A DNA stretch of 64,000 nucleotides from Flavobacterium sp. LHD-85 (GCF_030929595.1 NZ_JAVFVR010000001.1:372001-436000), one strand, 5' to 3'; positions 51,208 to 60,300 are shown, counted from the first letter of the stretch. Program-made: numbers and translations. The notes: generated by a model not told the origin, from the sequence alone.

Positions 51208-51711
51208 ATGATGAAACAAATCAAAACTTTACTAATTGCTGCAATTCTTATTTTAGGAGCAAGTAACACAATGAACGCGCAAGCGAAGGTAGCTCATGTT
51301 GATGTAAGCGAGATCATGTCTAAAATGCCTGCTATGCTAGATGCTCAAAATCAACTGCAAAAATTAAGTGGTACATATGATGCTGAATACAAAAAAATGG
51401 TTGACGAATATCAAGTAAAAATCAAAAAGTACGAAGCTGAAGCTGCAACTGTAACTGATGCTGTAAACGGTGAGCGTTCTAAAGAGGTTCAAGATATGCA
51501 AAAAAGAATTGTTGATTACAGAGACAATGCTCAAAAAGAATTACAACAAAAAGAAACTGATATCGTAAAACCTTTAATGGAAAAAGTTAGAGCTTCTATC
51601 CAAAAAGTTGGAAAAGCTAAAGGTTTCCAATACGTTTTAGACGGTTCTACTTTATTATTAGCTGATGGTCCAAACATCACTGCTGATGTTAAAAAAGATT
51701 TAGGATTCTAA
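51208..51711 (+). CDS. OmpH/Skp family periplasmic chaperone
   Basis: A 167-residue Skp-like protein: signal peptide ending at MNAQ (about residue 25), AKVAHVDVSEIMSKMPAM, then the coiled-coil arms and the closing strand FQYVLDGSTLLLADGPNITADV. It should escort unfolded outer-membrane proteins to BamA. It is a paralogue of the preceding 347-residue protein without the tail. The start may be the first or second of two adjacent ATGs. A strong terminator follows. Confidence 0.92.
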   Translation: MMKQIKTLLIAAILILGASNTMNAQAKVAHVDVSEIMSKMPAMLDAQNQLQKLSGTYDAEYKKMVDEYQVKIKKYEAEAATVTDAVNGERSKEVQDMQKRIVDYRDNAQKELQQKETDIVKPLMEKVRASIQKVGKAKGFQYVLDGSTLLLADGPNITADVKKDLGF

Positions 51712-51732
51712 GAAATTAAATCTCGATAATTA

Positions 51733-51769
51733 AACTGCTCAATTTATTCAATTTGAGCAGTTTTTTTTT
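51733..51769 (+). terminator. Terminator after the bamA-ompH run
   Basis: AACTGCTCAA and TTGAGCAGTT pair around TTTATTCAA, followed by a T run. Confidence 0.85.
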
Positions 51770-51848
51770 ACAAAAAATTAAAACCAATCTTTGGTATTAT
51801 TTCAAGATTTCACTTAACTTAGAATATCGAATTTTTATTAAAAAATAT

Positions 51849-51856
51849 TAAATTTG
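51849..51856 (+). promoter_or_regulatory. -7 box of murI
   Basis: TAAATTTG matches TAnnTTTG and ends four bases before the ATG at 51861, which again implies a leaderless or nearly leaderless transcript. Confidence 0.6.
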
Positions 51857-51860
51857 CTTT

Positions 51861-52637
51861 ATGACAAACAATAATCCTATAGGCGTTTTTGATTCTGGTA
51901 TTGGCGGGACTTCCATTTGGAGCGCCATCCACGAACTTCTTCCAAATGAAAAAACCATTTATCTGGCTGATAATAAAAATGCGCCTTACGGCCAAAGAAG
52001 CAAAGAAGAGATTGTTGCATTAAGCAAAAAAAATGTAGAATTTTTACTAGAGAATAACTGCAAACTTATTGTTGTGGCCTGCAATACGGCTACAACAAAT
52101 GCTATAGTAGAACTTCGTGCAGATTACGATGTTCCGTTTGTTGGAATTGAGCCTGCCATCAAACCAGCAGCAAACAATTCTCAAACTCAGGTGATTGGAA
52201 TTTTAGCGACAAAAGGCACTCTTAATAGTGAGTTGTTTAATAAAACTGCTGAGATGTTTCATAACACCAAAATCATTGAGCAGGTTGGACACGGACTTGT
52301 ACAGCTTATTGAAGACGGTAATTTGTACTCGCCAGAAATGACACAATTGTTAGAGTCATATCTGCAGCCTATGATTGAAGCTAATATTGATTACTTGGTT
52401 TTAGGATGCAGCCACTACCCTTACCTAATTCCTCAGATAAAAAAAATTCTCCCAGATCATATTAAAATAATAGATTCAGGAGAAGCTGTTGCGCGCCAAA
52501 CTAAAAATCTACTTAAAGACAAAGTTGGCTTTTCAGAAAGTACAGATATTGATCCTGTATTTTATGTTAATTCTGATCCTAAAGTTTTAGAATCAATTTT
52601 AGAATATAAATATCCCGTAATCAAAAAAGACTTTTAA
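51861..52637 (+). CDS. murI: Glutamate racemase
   Basis: MurI makes D-glutamate for peptidoglycan. The 258-residue protein has GVFDSGIGGTS with D11, the two catalytic cysteines C74 (VACNTATTN) and C183 (GCSHYPYL), and H185. Length is standard. It has its own promoter behind the bamA-ompH terminator, and it is convergent with an outer-membrane protein gene 4 bp away, with no terminator visible between them. Confidence 0.96.
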   Translation: MTNNNPIGVFDSGIGGTSIWSAIHELLPNEKTIYLADNKNAPYGQRSKEEIVALSKKNVEFLLENNCKLIVVACNTATTNAIVELRADYDVPFVGIEPAIKPAANNSQTQVIGILATKGTLNSELFNKTAEMFHNTKIIEQVGHGLVQLIEDGNLYSPEMTQLLESYLQPMIEANIDYLVLGCSHYPYLIPQIKKILPDHIKIIDSGEAVARQTKNLLKDKVGFSESTDIDPVFYVNSDPKVLESILEYKYPVIKKDF

Positions 52638-52641
52638 ATTA

Positions 52642-53877
52642 TTACTCAAACTTCCGCTTGACGAACCAAATTCCGTCCAACGATAGATTGAGTGATATTT
52701 TATGATAGTTTTCTTTTATTAAATCATTTGCGATTCTGCCTTTCTGTCCATAAGAATAGGAAATATTAAGTGACGAAAATGTGTTATCAATTGGCAGATT
52801 TAGTCCAATAGAAATAGATGCACTATTTACACGCTGCTTATCGACTTCAAGATAGCCATTGTCAAAGTTTAAACCAGCTGCATACCCGACTCTATCCCAA
52901 TATCTTCTAACATTCTTACTGGCACTATAGGTGAATCCTAGCGCAAAACGATCTTGATTTACAAATTCGCCATACAGATCAGACTGATTGGTATTCTTCC
53001 AGAAGCTTTTTTCATAATCTAAAGTCACATTTACATTGTTTTTAAATCGCTTGCTGGCTCCAAAACCTATTTCTAAAGGCATATAATAATCGTCAGCATC
53101 TGAAGCCTTGTCGGTTTCTATAGAAGATTCTACCTCATCTGCAATACTTGTTACAGATTGTACTTTGGAAGCGTTTATTCTTGTAGGAACTTTGAAAGTT
53201 GTTCCAATTGTAAATGTAGAATCTATTTTAAACTGAGCTCCTAATGTTGCACGAAGGCCTCTATAATCTGTTTGCTTATGAATGGTAGTAATAGCATTCG
53301 AAATTAAAAAAGCTCGATCATCAACTGTGTTACCAAAAAGTACCGTTCCGGTTGCTCCCAGTGTCAGTTTTTTTCCAAATCTATACCCGTATGAAAAATC
53401 CAGGTTATTCAAACCTCCAGATCCTTGTGCCGTTACATAATAATATTCTTGACTATCGGCAATTGGAAGTTTTAAATTTGAGATTTTAAATACCGAACTT
53501 GAATATGGTCGAAGTGCCAAGCTAAAACCCGAATTTTTAGTAACGGGAAAAGCAAAAGCTAAATGAGAAAACTGAAAATTATTTCGTTTTTCTGTACGAG
53601 TATTACTTTGATAAGTTGTAGCAATAGCTTTTCCTCCAATATCAAAAAGAAAATGATTTTGATACATAAATCCTAAAGAGGCTGGATTTAAATTATTGAT
53701 AAAAGTATCTGAAGGCAAAGCAATTCCTGAACCGCCAATTGAAGGCAGATAACCAAAATCTGAGTCATACAAACTTCCAACACCATAGAGTGAATATGGA
53801 GAACTTGAAATACTTTGAGAAAACGAAGTCAGCGACATTAAAAGGAAGCAACTCCATAAAACAATTTTATTTTTCAT
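52642..53877 (-). CDS. Outer-membrane beta-barrel protein (FadL/PorV-like)
   Basis: A 411-residue protein with a signal peptide (MKNKIVLWSCFLLMSLTSFSQ). The conserved-looking opening is SPYSLYGVGSLYD, GGSGIALPSD, NLNPASLGF, then many amphipathic strands ending with RKFE. The opening resembles FadL/PorV-type barrels of Bacteroidota. Its ATG directly follows the stop codon of the DUF4270 gene, so the two are translationally linked and may work together at the surface. Function unknown. Confidence 0.8.
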   Translation of the reverse strand: MKNKIVLWSCFLLMSLTSFSQSISSSPYSLYGVGSLYDSDFGYLPSIGGSGIALPSDTFINNLNPASLGFMYQNHFLFDIGGKAIATTYQSNTRTEKRNNFQFSHLAFAFPVTKNSGFSLALRPYSSSVFKISNLKLPIADSQEYYYVTAQGSGGLNNLDFSYGYRFGKKLTLGATGTVLFGNTVDDRAFLISNAITTIHKQTDYRGLRATLGAQFKIDSTFTIGTTFKVPTRINASKVQSVTSIADEVESSIETDKASDADDYYMPLEIGFGASKRFKNNVNVTLDYEKSFWKNTNQSDLYGEFVNQDRFALGFTYSASKNVRRYWDRVGYAAGLNFDNGYLEVDKQRVNSASISIGLNLPIDNTFSSLNISYSYGQKGRIANDLIKENYHKISLNLSLDGIWFVKRKFE

Positions 53878-55206
53878 TTAGTAAGAGATGTAATAAATTT
53901 TCAGCTGGATTTTATTGTTCAAGTGCTTTTGATCACCTAACACTATTCGGTTAACAGACTGTGCAATTCCCGGCAAGGTGAGAATAAGTGATGATCTCGA
54001 ATCGGATTGCTTTAGCATTTCTTTCTGCAGAAAAGTTCCCACAGAAATGTAATAGCCAACATTTTCATTAAACTCATCGCTCTTCTGATTCAGTTTCCCA
54101 TAGACCGAAGTACCCGCTGCGTTCACTAGAGTGCCACTTATTCGATTCAAATTATCACCCACATAAACAGTGAGAGAATCTGCCAAAGGATATTTCTCTG
54201 AATAAGAATTATTGACAGGTTTCAAAATTAATTCGGCATCGACAATTGCCCCATTCGCTGAAATATTTTTAAACTGTTTAATATTCGGAAAATCGACTCG
54301 ACAAGCCACTCCAGTTCCAGACTGGATGTAACCTTGATTATTTGTTAAAATACTGGATAATTTACTAGACGAAACGGGAAGATTTTGAAGAATAGTCCCT
54401 GTTTTATCCGACGAAATAGAGTTAAATTGTTTAGTAGCATCTAAAATTTGAAAATCGAGTATGTAGGACACCTCTTCAACATCGGCCTGATATTTTGAGT
54501 AATACATTCGGACCTTACTTGTTGACACGCTAAAACCAATAGCACTTGAGGAATTTGATGTTTCGGGCACAAGCACCAATCCTTTCAAATACTCTGTAAA
54601 ACTATCGTAATCTGTAATTTCCCTTTTTTTTATTTTTTGAAAAAGTGCCTCTCCAAATTCCTTGCTCATTTTAACATTAATAGAATCTTTATGAAGGGGG
54701 CTTGGTCTGTATGAAATTGTCCCTAAACTTTCGGGATTGTAACTCAAGGTTGAATTGTTATAGAAATTATCATCTTCACTATTTGGTTTAACCTTTTGAA
54801 TTAATCTATGTATATTAAACGTCTGCACCTTTGTTGTATCTCCATAGTAATAACGATCGTATTTAAGAATCATAGAAATAGAGTCAAACACATAATTTAC
54901 CGACTCTGTATCTGAACCCACACTAGACAAAGCATAATTACTAGTAGAAAGCTGAAAGTAACTATCTGATTTTACTTTCCCAAAAATAGGATCATCGTAA
55001 TTCCCAATTAATATTCTGCCTCTATTTGAAGTCGCCAGTGAGTCAAAATTGATAGTTGACATTTCTACGGTCACAGTATCTATCATGATTACTTTATTGC
55101 TTAACGCGAGATAATCTGATCCAACAGTAAATTCTCCAGTGTCGGTGTCTGTACCACATGAAAATAAGGTAAGTACAAAAAGCAGTATCAATATAAACTT
55201 GTGCAT
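53878..55206 (-). CDS. DUF4270 lipoprotein
   Basis: A 442-residue lipoprotein: MHKFILILLFVLTLFSC with the lipid Cys at 17, then CGTDTDTGEFTVGSDYLALS and a long beta-rich body. This is the DUF4270 layout, common in Bacteroidota and without known function. The ATG at 55206 is chosen because it gives a compact lipoprotein signal, and one six codons upstream is possible. It is first in a pair with the outer-membrane barrel at 52642-53877. Confidence 0.83.
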   Translation of the reverse strand: MHKFILILLFVLTLFSCGTDTDTGEFTVGSDYLALSNKVIMIDTVTVEMSTINFDSLATSNRGRILIGNYDDPIFGKVKSDSYFQLSTSNYALSSVGSDTESVNYVFDSISMILKYDRYYYGDTTKVQTFNIHRLIQKVKPNSEDDNFYNNSTLSYNPESLGTISYRPSPLHKDSINVKMSKEFGEALFQKIKKREITDYDSFTEYLKGLVLVPETSNSSSAIGFSVSTSKVRMYYSKYQADVEEVSYILDFQILDATKQFNSISSDKTGTILQNLPVSSSKLSSILTNNQGYIQSGTGVACRVDFPNIKQFKNISANGAIVDAELILKPVNNSYSEKYPLADSLTVYVGDNLNRISGTLVNAAGTSVYGKLNQKSDEFNENVGYYISVGTFLQKEMLKQSDSRSSLILTLPGIAQSVNRIVLGDQKHLNNKIQLKIYYISY

Positions 55207-55412
55207 AATTAATTTTTTGGGCAAATATAAATTGCCTGCTTTGGCAACACATCATAACATATACTATCACGCTCTTTTAAGCTACAAATTCTACAAAACA
55301 ATCTATAATCTGAATTCTGCTACCAAATTTTAATTCGACGCGAAAAACAGCGGTTTTGTCTATCAAAACACGTCATATATATATCTTCTTTTTTTAAAGG
55401 GGTTCATCCATC

Positions 55413-55420
55413 TAATTTTG
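55413..55420 (+). promoter_or_regulatory. -7 box of the Kelch/LytS cluster
   Basis: TAATTTTG matches TAnnTTTG, 17 bp before the ATG at 55438. No TTG is seen at the -33 position. Confidence 0.5.
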
Positions 55421-55437
55421 AGCCAATAAAATAAATA

Positions 55438-56277
55438 ATGAAAGTAAGGTTTTTAGTTTGTTCTCTTTTTTTGATTTCATTTTTAGGTTTAAAAGCTCAG
55501 GAAAATTTTAACGCTGCTGTTAATTTTAAAACTGAACCAACTGAAAAGATAAATTTTAGCGAAACAAACATTGCTGTTTTTTATCAGAAGAAACTGGGAG
55601 CAAAAAGCAAAATAGCAAATACGTTAGAATACTCTAACCTGAAGGTGAATTACGAATTCAATGCCTATAATATGTATGCAGATGAGGATAAATTCAACCA
55701 AGTTCAAAACAAGTTTGAGTATTCGTCTGAAATAACAGAAAAAACAAAATGGCAACTTTCTATTATTCCGACAGCAAATTTTCAGAGCAAATTGGATTTT
55801 TCAGATGTCACTCTTTTAGGAAGTTTAGAAATCAGCCAACAGCTTAGTTCCAAACTAAATATAATAATCGGAGCTGGCAGAACATCCATTTTTGGAGCGC
55901 CAAAATTTACGCCGATTGTTGTTTTTGATTACAAAATGAATGACAAAACCAATTTTAAAATCGGATTCCCAGATTCTAGAATTTCTTATTCTAATAATGA
56001 TCGAAACAAATTTAGTCTGACAAATAGTTTCAATGGCAGCTTTTATCATTTAGACAAAAAAAACACAGATAGCAATGCCGAAAAAGCTGTTTTATCGCAA
56101 ATGACATCGGCTTTGGAATATGAAAGAAATGTTGGGAGCAATTGGTTTTTAAATTTTAAAGCTGGTTACGATTTCGATAAAAAATACAATTTAATAGATA
56201 GCAGTAACCATAAAATATACGACTACAATAGCGGAAATGGGTACGTTTTAGGAATAGGGATCAAATACAAACAATAA
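55438..56277 (+). CDS. Outer-membrane protein, DUF6268-like
   Basis: A 279-residue protein with a signal peptide (MKVRFLVCSLFLISFLGLKAQ). Amphipathic strands follow, such as ISQQLSSKLNIIIGAGRTSIF and TPIVVFDYKMNDKTNFKIGF, and the end is YVLGIGIKYKQ. The pattern is that of a DUF6268-type outer-membrane barrel. It is the first gene of a same-strand cluster with the Kelch lipoprotein (15 bp later), the DUF4907 lipoprotein and a histidine kinase. Function unknown. Confidence 0.75.
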   Translation: MKVRFLVCSLFLISFLGLKAQENFNAAVNFKTEPTEKINFSETNIAVFYQKKLGAKSKIANTLEYSNLKVNYEFNAYNMYADEDKFNQVQNKFEYSSEITEKTKWQLSIIPTANFQSKLDFSDVTLLGSLEISQQLSSKLNIIIGAGRTSIFGAPKFTPIVVFDYKMNDKTNFKIGFPDSRISYSNNDRNKFSLTNSFNGSFYHLDKKNTDSNAEKAVLSQMTSALEYERNVGSNWFLNFKAGYDFDKKYNLIDSSNHKIYDYNSGNGYVLGIGIKYKQ

Positions 56278-56291
56278 ATATTAAATACACT

Positions 56292-57299
56292 ATGATTAAT
56301 CTAAAAAAAGTAATTTTATTCGCAGCGCTTTTTTCGAGCCTCTTTTTTATAAGCTGCAGCAATGACGATGACGATGATGATTTGGTAGGAAACTGGATTA
56401 AAAAATCAGCCTTTGACGGCCCTGCAAGATCTAGTGCCACAAGTTTCGTTATCGGAGATTATGCTTATGTTGTTGGGGGATATACTGGCGATGTTTATTT
56501 AAAAGATCTTTGGGTTTACAACTCAAACGGAGATTACTGGGAACAGAAAGCAGATTTTGGAGGTATAGGAAGAAGTTCTGCCTCTAGTTTTGCACTAAAC
56601 GAAAAAGGTTATGTCGGTCTTGGTTATGATGGAACAAACAAACTGAAAGACTTTTATCAGTATGATCCTTCTGCAAACAGCTGGACACAAAAAACCGATT
56701 TTGCAGGAACTGCGCGTTATGCTGCTGTAGGTTTTCAGGTTGGCGGAAAAGCGTATTTTGGAACAGGTTATGACGGAAACTATTTAAAAGATTTTTATCA
56801 GTACGATGACCAAGCCAATACTTGGACTCTAGTAAATGGTTTTAGCGGAAACAAAAGACGTAACGCAACCGTTTTTACAATTGCAGACAAAGCTTACTTA
56901 GTAACTGGCGTAAACAACGGTGTTTATCAGGAAGATTTCTGGGAATTTGACCCATCAACAGATGTTTGGACAAGAAAACGTGATATCGATAAAGATACTG
57001 ATGACGATTATAGCTACAATGACGATTATGCTATTGTACGTTCTAATGCTTCAAGTTTCTCTATGAATGGTTTAGGGTATGTTGTAGGAGGTGAAAATGT
57101 AAAAACAGTTTGGGAATACAATCCGTCAACTGATTTATGGACAGAAAGAACTCCAATGGAAGGCGCTACAAGAACAGATGCTGTTGGTTTCTCAATAAAT
57201 AACCGCGGATTCTATATGTTAGGAAGAGTTGGCTCTACTTACTTTGACGATGCTTGGGAATTTAAACCATTGGACGAACAAAGCGACGATGATAATTAA
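56292..57299 (+). CDS. Kelch-repeat lipoprotein
   Basis: A 335-residue lipoprotein (ALFSSLFFISC, lipid Cys about 22, then SNDDDDDD). About six Kelch repeats follow, each with a G-Y-V/F-G-G/T-G turn and a W...D/K...F segment (for example DYAYVVGGYTGDVYLKDLWVY and KAYFGTGYDGNYLKDFYQY). They should form a beta-propeller on the cell surface or in the periplasm. The end is again acidic (DEQSDDDN). It overlaps the DUF4907 gene by 11 bp. Confidence 0.88.
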   Translation: MINLKKVILFAALFSSLFFISCSNDDDDDDLVGNWIKKSAFDGPARSSATSFVIGDYAYVVGGYTGDVYLKDLWVYNSNGDYWEQKADFGGIGRSSASSFALNEKGYVGLGYDGTNKLKDFYQYDPSANSWTQKTDFAGTARYAAVGFQVGGKAYFGTGYDGNYLKDFYQYDDQANTWTLVNGFSGNKRRNATVFTIADKAYLVTGVNNGVYQEDFWEFDPSTDVWTRKRDIDKDTDDDYSYNDDYAIVRSNASSFSMNGLGYVVGGENVKTVWEYNPSTDLWTERTPMEGATRTDAVGFSINNRGFYMLGRVGSTYFDDAWEFKPLDEQSDDDN

Positions 57300-57618
57300 T
57301 ATTAAAAAATTCTTCTGGAATAATATCCAGAAGAATTTAATAGCTTTTATGCTTCTTTTTCTTTTTACTGCATGTTCAAAAAAAGAAACTTTAACAACCG
57401 CGTCTTTTAAAACAAATTCTGGATGGGGATATACAATAGCTTACAAAGAAAAAGTTTTAATTAAGCAGTCAATTATACCAGTAATAAGTAACACGAAAAG
57501 CTTTGAAACAGAAAGCGATGCCCTAAAAGTTGCTGATTTTGTGAAACAGAAACTTCAACAAAACTTATCTCCAACGGTAACCAAAAATGAATTAATTTTA
57601 TTAAAAATAAAATTGTAA
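57289..57618 (+). CDS. DUF4907 lipoprotein
   Basis: A 109-residue lipoprotein: MIINIKKFFWNNIQKNLIAF, LLFLFTAC with the lipid Cys, then GWGYTIAYKEKVLIKQSIIP and SFETESDALKVADFVKQKL. The GWGY...IKQ.IIP pattern is that of DUF4907. The ATG at 57289 is chosen over one at 57229, which lies inside the Kelch gene. The stop is directly followed by the kinase ATG, so the pair is coupled. It may serve as a periplasmic partner of the kinase, which is inference. Confidence 0.8.
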   Translation: MIINIKKFFWNNIQKNLIAFMLLFLFTACSKKETLTTASFKTNSGWGYTIAYKEKVLIKQSIIPVISNTKSFETESDALKVADFVKQKLQQNLSPTVTKNELILLKIKL

Positions 57619-58734
57619 ATGCAGATCGATACCATTAAAAATACAGGCTACAACAAAATACTATTCCATTTTATGATATGGATTTTCTTTATTTTGACTT
57701 CTCTAATTCAATTTTACGAAAGTCCATTTAAGCTCGACAACGATTTTTATGCCCAATGGCTTTCAGGAATTTTATTGTTTTATCTGAACTATTTTTATTT
57801 GGTTCCAAATTACTTGCTGCAAAAAAAATATTGGCTATATGGTGCATTTGCCATCGGTCTGATTGTTCTATTTATGGTAATAAGATTCAATTATTTTATT
57901 CCCGAATTTAGGCATTTAAGACCTGAAAAAATGATACATTCTGAAACCATTATTCGTGACCCCCATTTTTTTCCGAGAGATGGCAAGATGCATCACAGAA
58001 TAGAAATGAGACAGCCCCTTTTCTTTAAAATTGCGCCATCATTTTTCTATATTTTGATTATTACAATCTCTGCCATTATTCGAACATTGACTGAGTTTTA
58101 TAATAATCAGCAAAACAAACTGATTGCCGAAACCCATAGAACAAATACAGAATTAATCTATCTGCGTAAACAGACCAATCCGCATTTTTTGTTTAATTCC
58201 TTAAACAGTATTTACTCCTTGGCACACAAAAAATCTGATTTGGTCCCTGATGCCATCGTAACCTTGTCTGAACTTATGCGCTATATGCTATATGAAACAG
58301 ACAACAAAACGGTGGCTTTAGAAAAAGAAGTCAATTATATTCAGAATTATATCGAATTGCAAAAACTGCGATTAAATAATATTGAAGACATTGTGATTAA
58401 TGTGCACGGAGATACCAAAAATAAGTTTATTGAGCCTTTACTATTAATTTCTTTTGTAGAAAATGCTTTTAAATACGGAACCGATTATAAGGGCGCCGCG
58501 CATGTAAAAATCAAGATTCTGATTACAGATCACAACCTTGACTTTTGGATCGAAAATACAATTGAAAACTATGTGAAAGATCCTGAAAACTCAGGAATCG
58601 GATTAGTAAATATCCAAAGCCGTCTTGATCTTCTTTACTCAAACGCGCACGAACTAACCATTACTCAAGATAATGAGTATTACCGAGTTCATTTAAATTT
58701 AAAGTTAGACGAAATTAAAACCGCAATACACTAA
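57619..58734 (+). CDS. LytS/YehU-type sensor histidine kinase
   Basis: A 371-residue inner-membrane kinase with four hydrophobic helices (about 15-34, 47-67, 71-92, 137-155). The His_kinase dimerisation motif RKQTNPHFLFNSLNS follows, with the phosphoacceptor H189, and then a short ATPase domain with FVENAFKYG (N box) and SGIGLVNIQSRL. A His-rich segment with HFFPRDGKMHHRIEM sits between the second and third helix pairs, facing the periplasm if the four helices are paired, and could bind metal. Its likely partner is the LytTR regulator at 59564. Confidence 0.92.
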   Translation: MQIDTIKNTGYNKILFHFMIWIFFILTSLIQFYESPFKLDNDFYAQWLSGILLFYLNYFYLVPNYLLQKKYWLYGAFAIGLIVLFMVIRFNYFIPEFRHLRPEKMIHSETIIRDPHFFPRDGKMHHRIEMRQPLFFKIAPSFFYILIITISAIIRTLTEFYNNQQNKLIAETHRTNTELIYLRKQTNPHFLFNSLNSIYSLAHKKSDLVPDAIVTLSELMRYMLYETDNKTVALEKEVNYIQNYIELQKLRLNNIEDIVINVHGDTKNKFIEPLLLISFVENAFKYGTDYKGAAHVKIKILITDHNLDFWIENTIENYVKDPENSGIGLVNIQSRLDLLYSNAHELTITQDNEYYRVHLNLKLDEIKTAIH

Positions 58735-58746
58735 AGAAAACTGATT

Positions 58747-59457
58747 ATGGACAGAAAAAAATTCATCCGAAATGGTATTTTGGGCATTGCTTCATTGGCA
58801 ACAGCCTCAAAATTTTTAGAATCTTGTTCTAAAAGTGACAACGACGAAACCGACACAAGCAATTCTGGAGACGGGAGCTGCACGGTTTCTCCTTCAGAAA
58901 CAAAAGGGCCATTCCCAATTAAAACGCCAAGTCAGCTGGTTTTAGAAAACATCAAATCTGACCGAGTTGGAATTGCGTTATTGATTAATTTAAAAATTGA
59001 AAACAAGAATAATAATTGCGAACCTCTTTCTGGAGTTTTAGTCGATATCTGGCATTGTGACAAAGATGGAAATTATTCTGAATATGGCGGTACGCAAATG
59101 CAGCAGACCGATTATACTTCTGTTCATTTCCTGAGAGGAAGACAAACTTCAAATGCAAGTGGAGAAGTTTCTTTTATTTCAATTTATCCAGGCTGGTACC
59201 AAGGAAGAGCGCCGCATGTACATGTGGAAGTTTTATCTAGTACGGGAGCTTCATTATTAGTGACACAGATTGCTTTTCCTGAAACAATTTCAAGTCAGGT
59301 ATATTCAAGCACCAACTATGCAGCACACGGACAAGCAGATACTGCAAATACAAAAGACAATGTTTTTGCCGATAGCTTATCTGATGAACTCGCTACAATT
59401 ACAGGAAACCTAACAGATGGTTATACGCTAACAAAAACGATAACCGTTAACGCATAA
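58747..59457 (+). CDS. Intradiol ring-cleavage dioxygenase-like lipoprotein
   Basis: A 236-residue exported protein: MDRKKFIRNGILGIASLATA, FLESC as a possible lipobox, then SKSDNDETDTSNSGDGSC. The dioxygenase-fold part includes PSETKGPFPIKTPS, VDIWHCDKDGNYSEYGG, and GWYQGRAPHVHVEV with the likely iron ligands Tyr, His and His. Protocatechuate 3,4-dioxygenase-type enzymes cut catechols, but surface lipoprotein forms are poorly characterised. It lies between the kinase and the response regulator gene, 12 bp after the kinase. Confidence 0.85.
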   Translation: MDRKKFIRNGILGIASLATASKFLESCSKSDNDETDTSNSGDGSCTVSPSETKGPFPIKTPSQLVLENIKSDRVGIALLINLKIENKNNNCEPLSGVLVDIWHCDKDGNYSEYGGTQMQQTDYTSVHFLRGRQTSNASGEVSFISIYPGWYQGRAPHVHVEVLSSTGASLLVTQIAFPETISSQVYSSTNYAAHGQADTANTKDNVFADSLSDELATITGNLTDGYTLTKTITVNA

Positions 59458-59519
59458 TTTTGATTTGTAAAAACCAGTATTTTATGAAAATTTTAAAACT
59501 TAATTTACTGGTTTCAAAG

Positions 59520-59527
59520 TACTTTTG
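59520..59527 (+). promoter_or_regulatory. -7 box of the LytTR regulator gene
   Basis: TACTTTTG matches TAnnTTTG, 36 bp before the ATG at 59564, so the regulator probably also has its own promoter. A weak stem AAACCAGTA/TACTGGTTT (59471-59514) precedes it. Confidence 0.5.
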
Positions 59528-59563
59528 ACTGCGAAATAAATTTAAAAAACTAATTCAGAAAAG

Positions 59564-60277
59564 ATGAAATGTGTAATTATTGATGACGAACCTTTAGCTG
59601 TAGAATTATTGCAGGATTTTGTCAAAAAAGTAGATACCCTTGAGCTCGTAAACACTTTCAACAATGCTATCGATGCTGTTTCATTTATCAACCAGAATAA
59701 TGTTGATTTGGTTTTTCTGGATATTCAGATGCCTCATTTTTCTGGAATTGATTTTTTAAATACAATAGAAAAAAAGCCTCTGGTTATATTTACAACTGCT
59801 TATTCTGATTATGCTGTAGAAGGATTTAATCTTGGTGCGGTCGATTACTTGGTGAAGCCAATTCCGTTTCATAGATTTTTAAAAGCTGTAGTAAGAGCAC
59901 AGCAAGTTTTACAGCCTGTGGCAAATCCTGCAATTGCAGAAAACAATAATGCTCCTGAAATTGACCAGGACTTTATGTTTGTTAGAGCTGAATATGAAAA
60001 TGTAAAATTGAATTTTGCTGATATTCTTTTTATTGAAGGCCTTAAAGATTATGTCAAAATTTACACCACAGACAATAAATTTACGCTGACCTTAATTAGT
60101 TTAATAAAACTTGAAAATCTGCTTTCTAGCAAAGGTTTTGCGAGAATTCATAGATCGTATATTATCAATATCAAACACGTAAAATCGATTCAGAAAAACA
60201 AGGTCTTAATAAGCGATAAAAGAATTCCAATCAGCGAAAGCTACAAAAATACTTTCTTCGAAAAAATCAACCTCTAG
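59564..60277 (+). CDS. LytTR-family response regulator
   Basis: A 237-residue regulator. The receiver domain (about 1-118) has the acidic pair D7-D8, the phosphoacceptor D53 in VFLDIQMPHFSG and the conserved TAYSDYAVEGF and DYLVKPI. A LytTR DNA-binding domain follows (about 135-237; FVRAEYENVKLNFADILFIE and FARIHRSYIINIKHV). It is the expected partner of the LytS-type kinase two genes upstream. LytTR regulators bind direct repeats, which could be searched for in front of the cluster. Confidence 0.94.
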   Translation: MKCVIIDDEPLAVELLQDFVKKVDTLELVNTFNNAIDAVSFINQNNVDLVFLDIQMPHFSGIDFLNTIEKKPLVIFTTAYSDYAVEGFNLGAVDYLVKPIPFHRFLKAVVRAQQVLQPVANPAIAENNNAPEIDQDFMFVRAEYENVKLNFADILFIEGLKDYVKIYTTDNKFTLTLISLIKLENLLSSKGFARIHRSYIINIKHVKSIQKNKVLISDKRIPISESYKNTFFEKINL

Positions 60278-60300
60278 TTTTTCTAAACTCCAAAAAAAGA

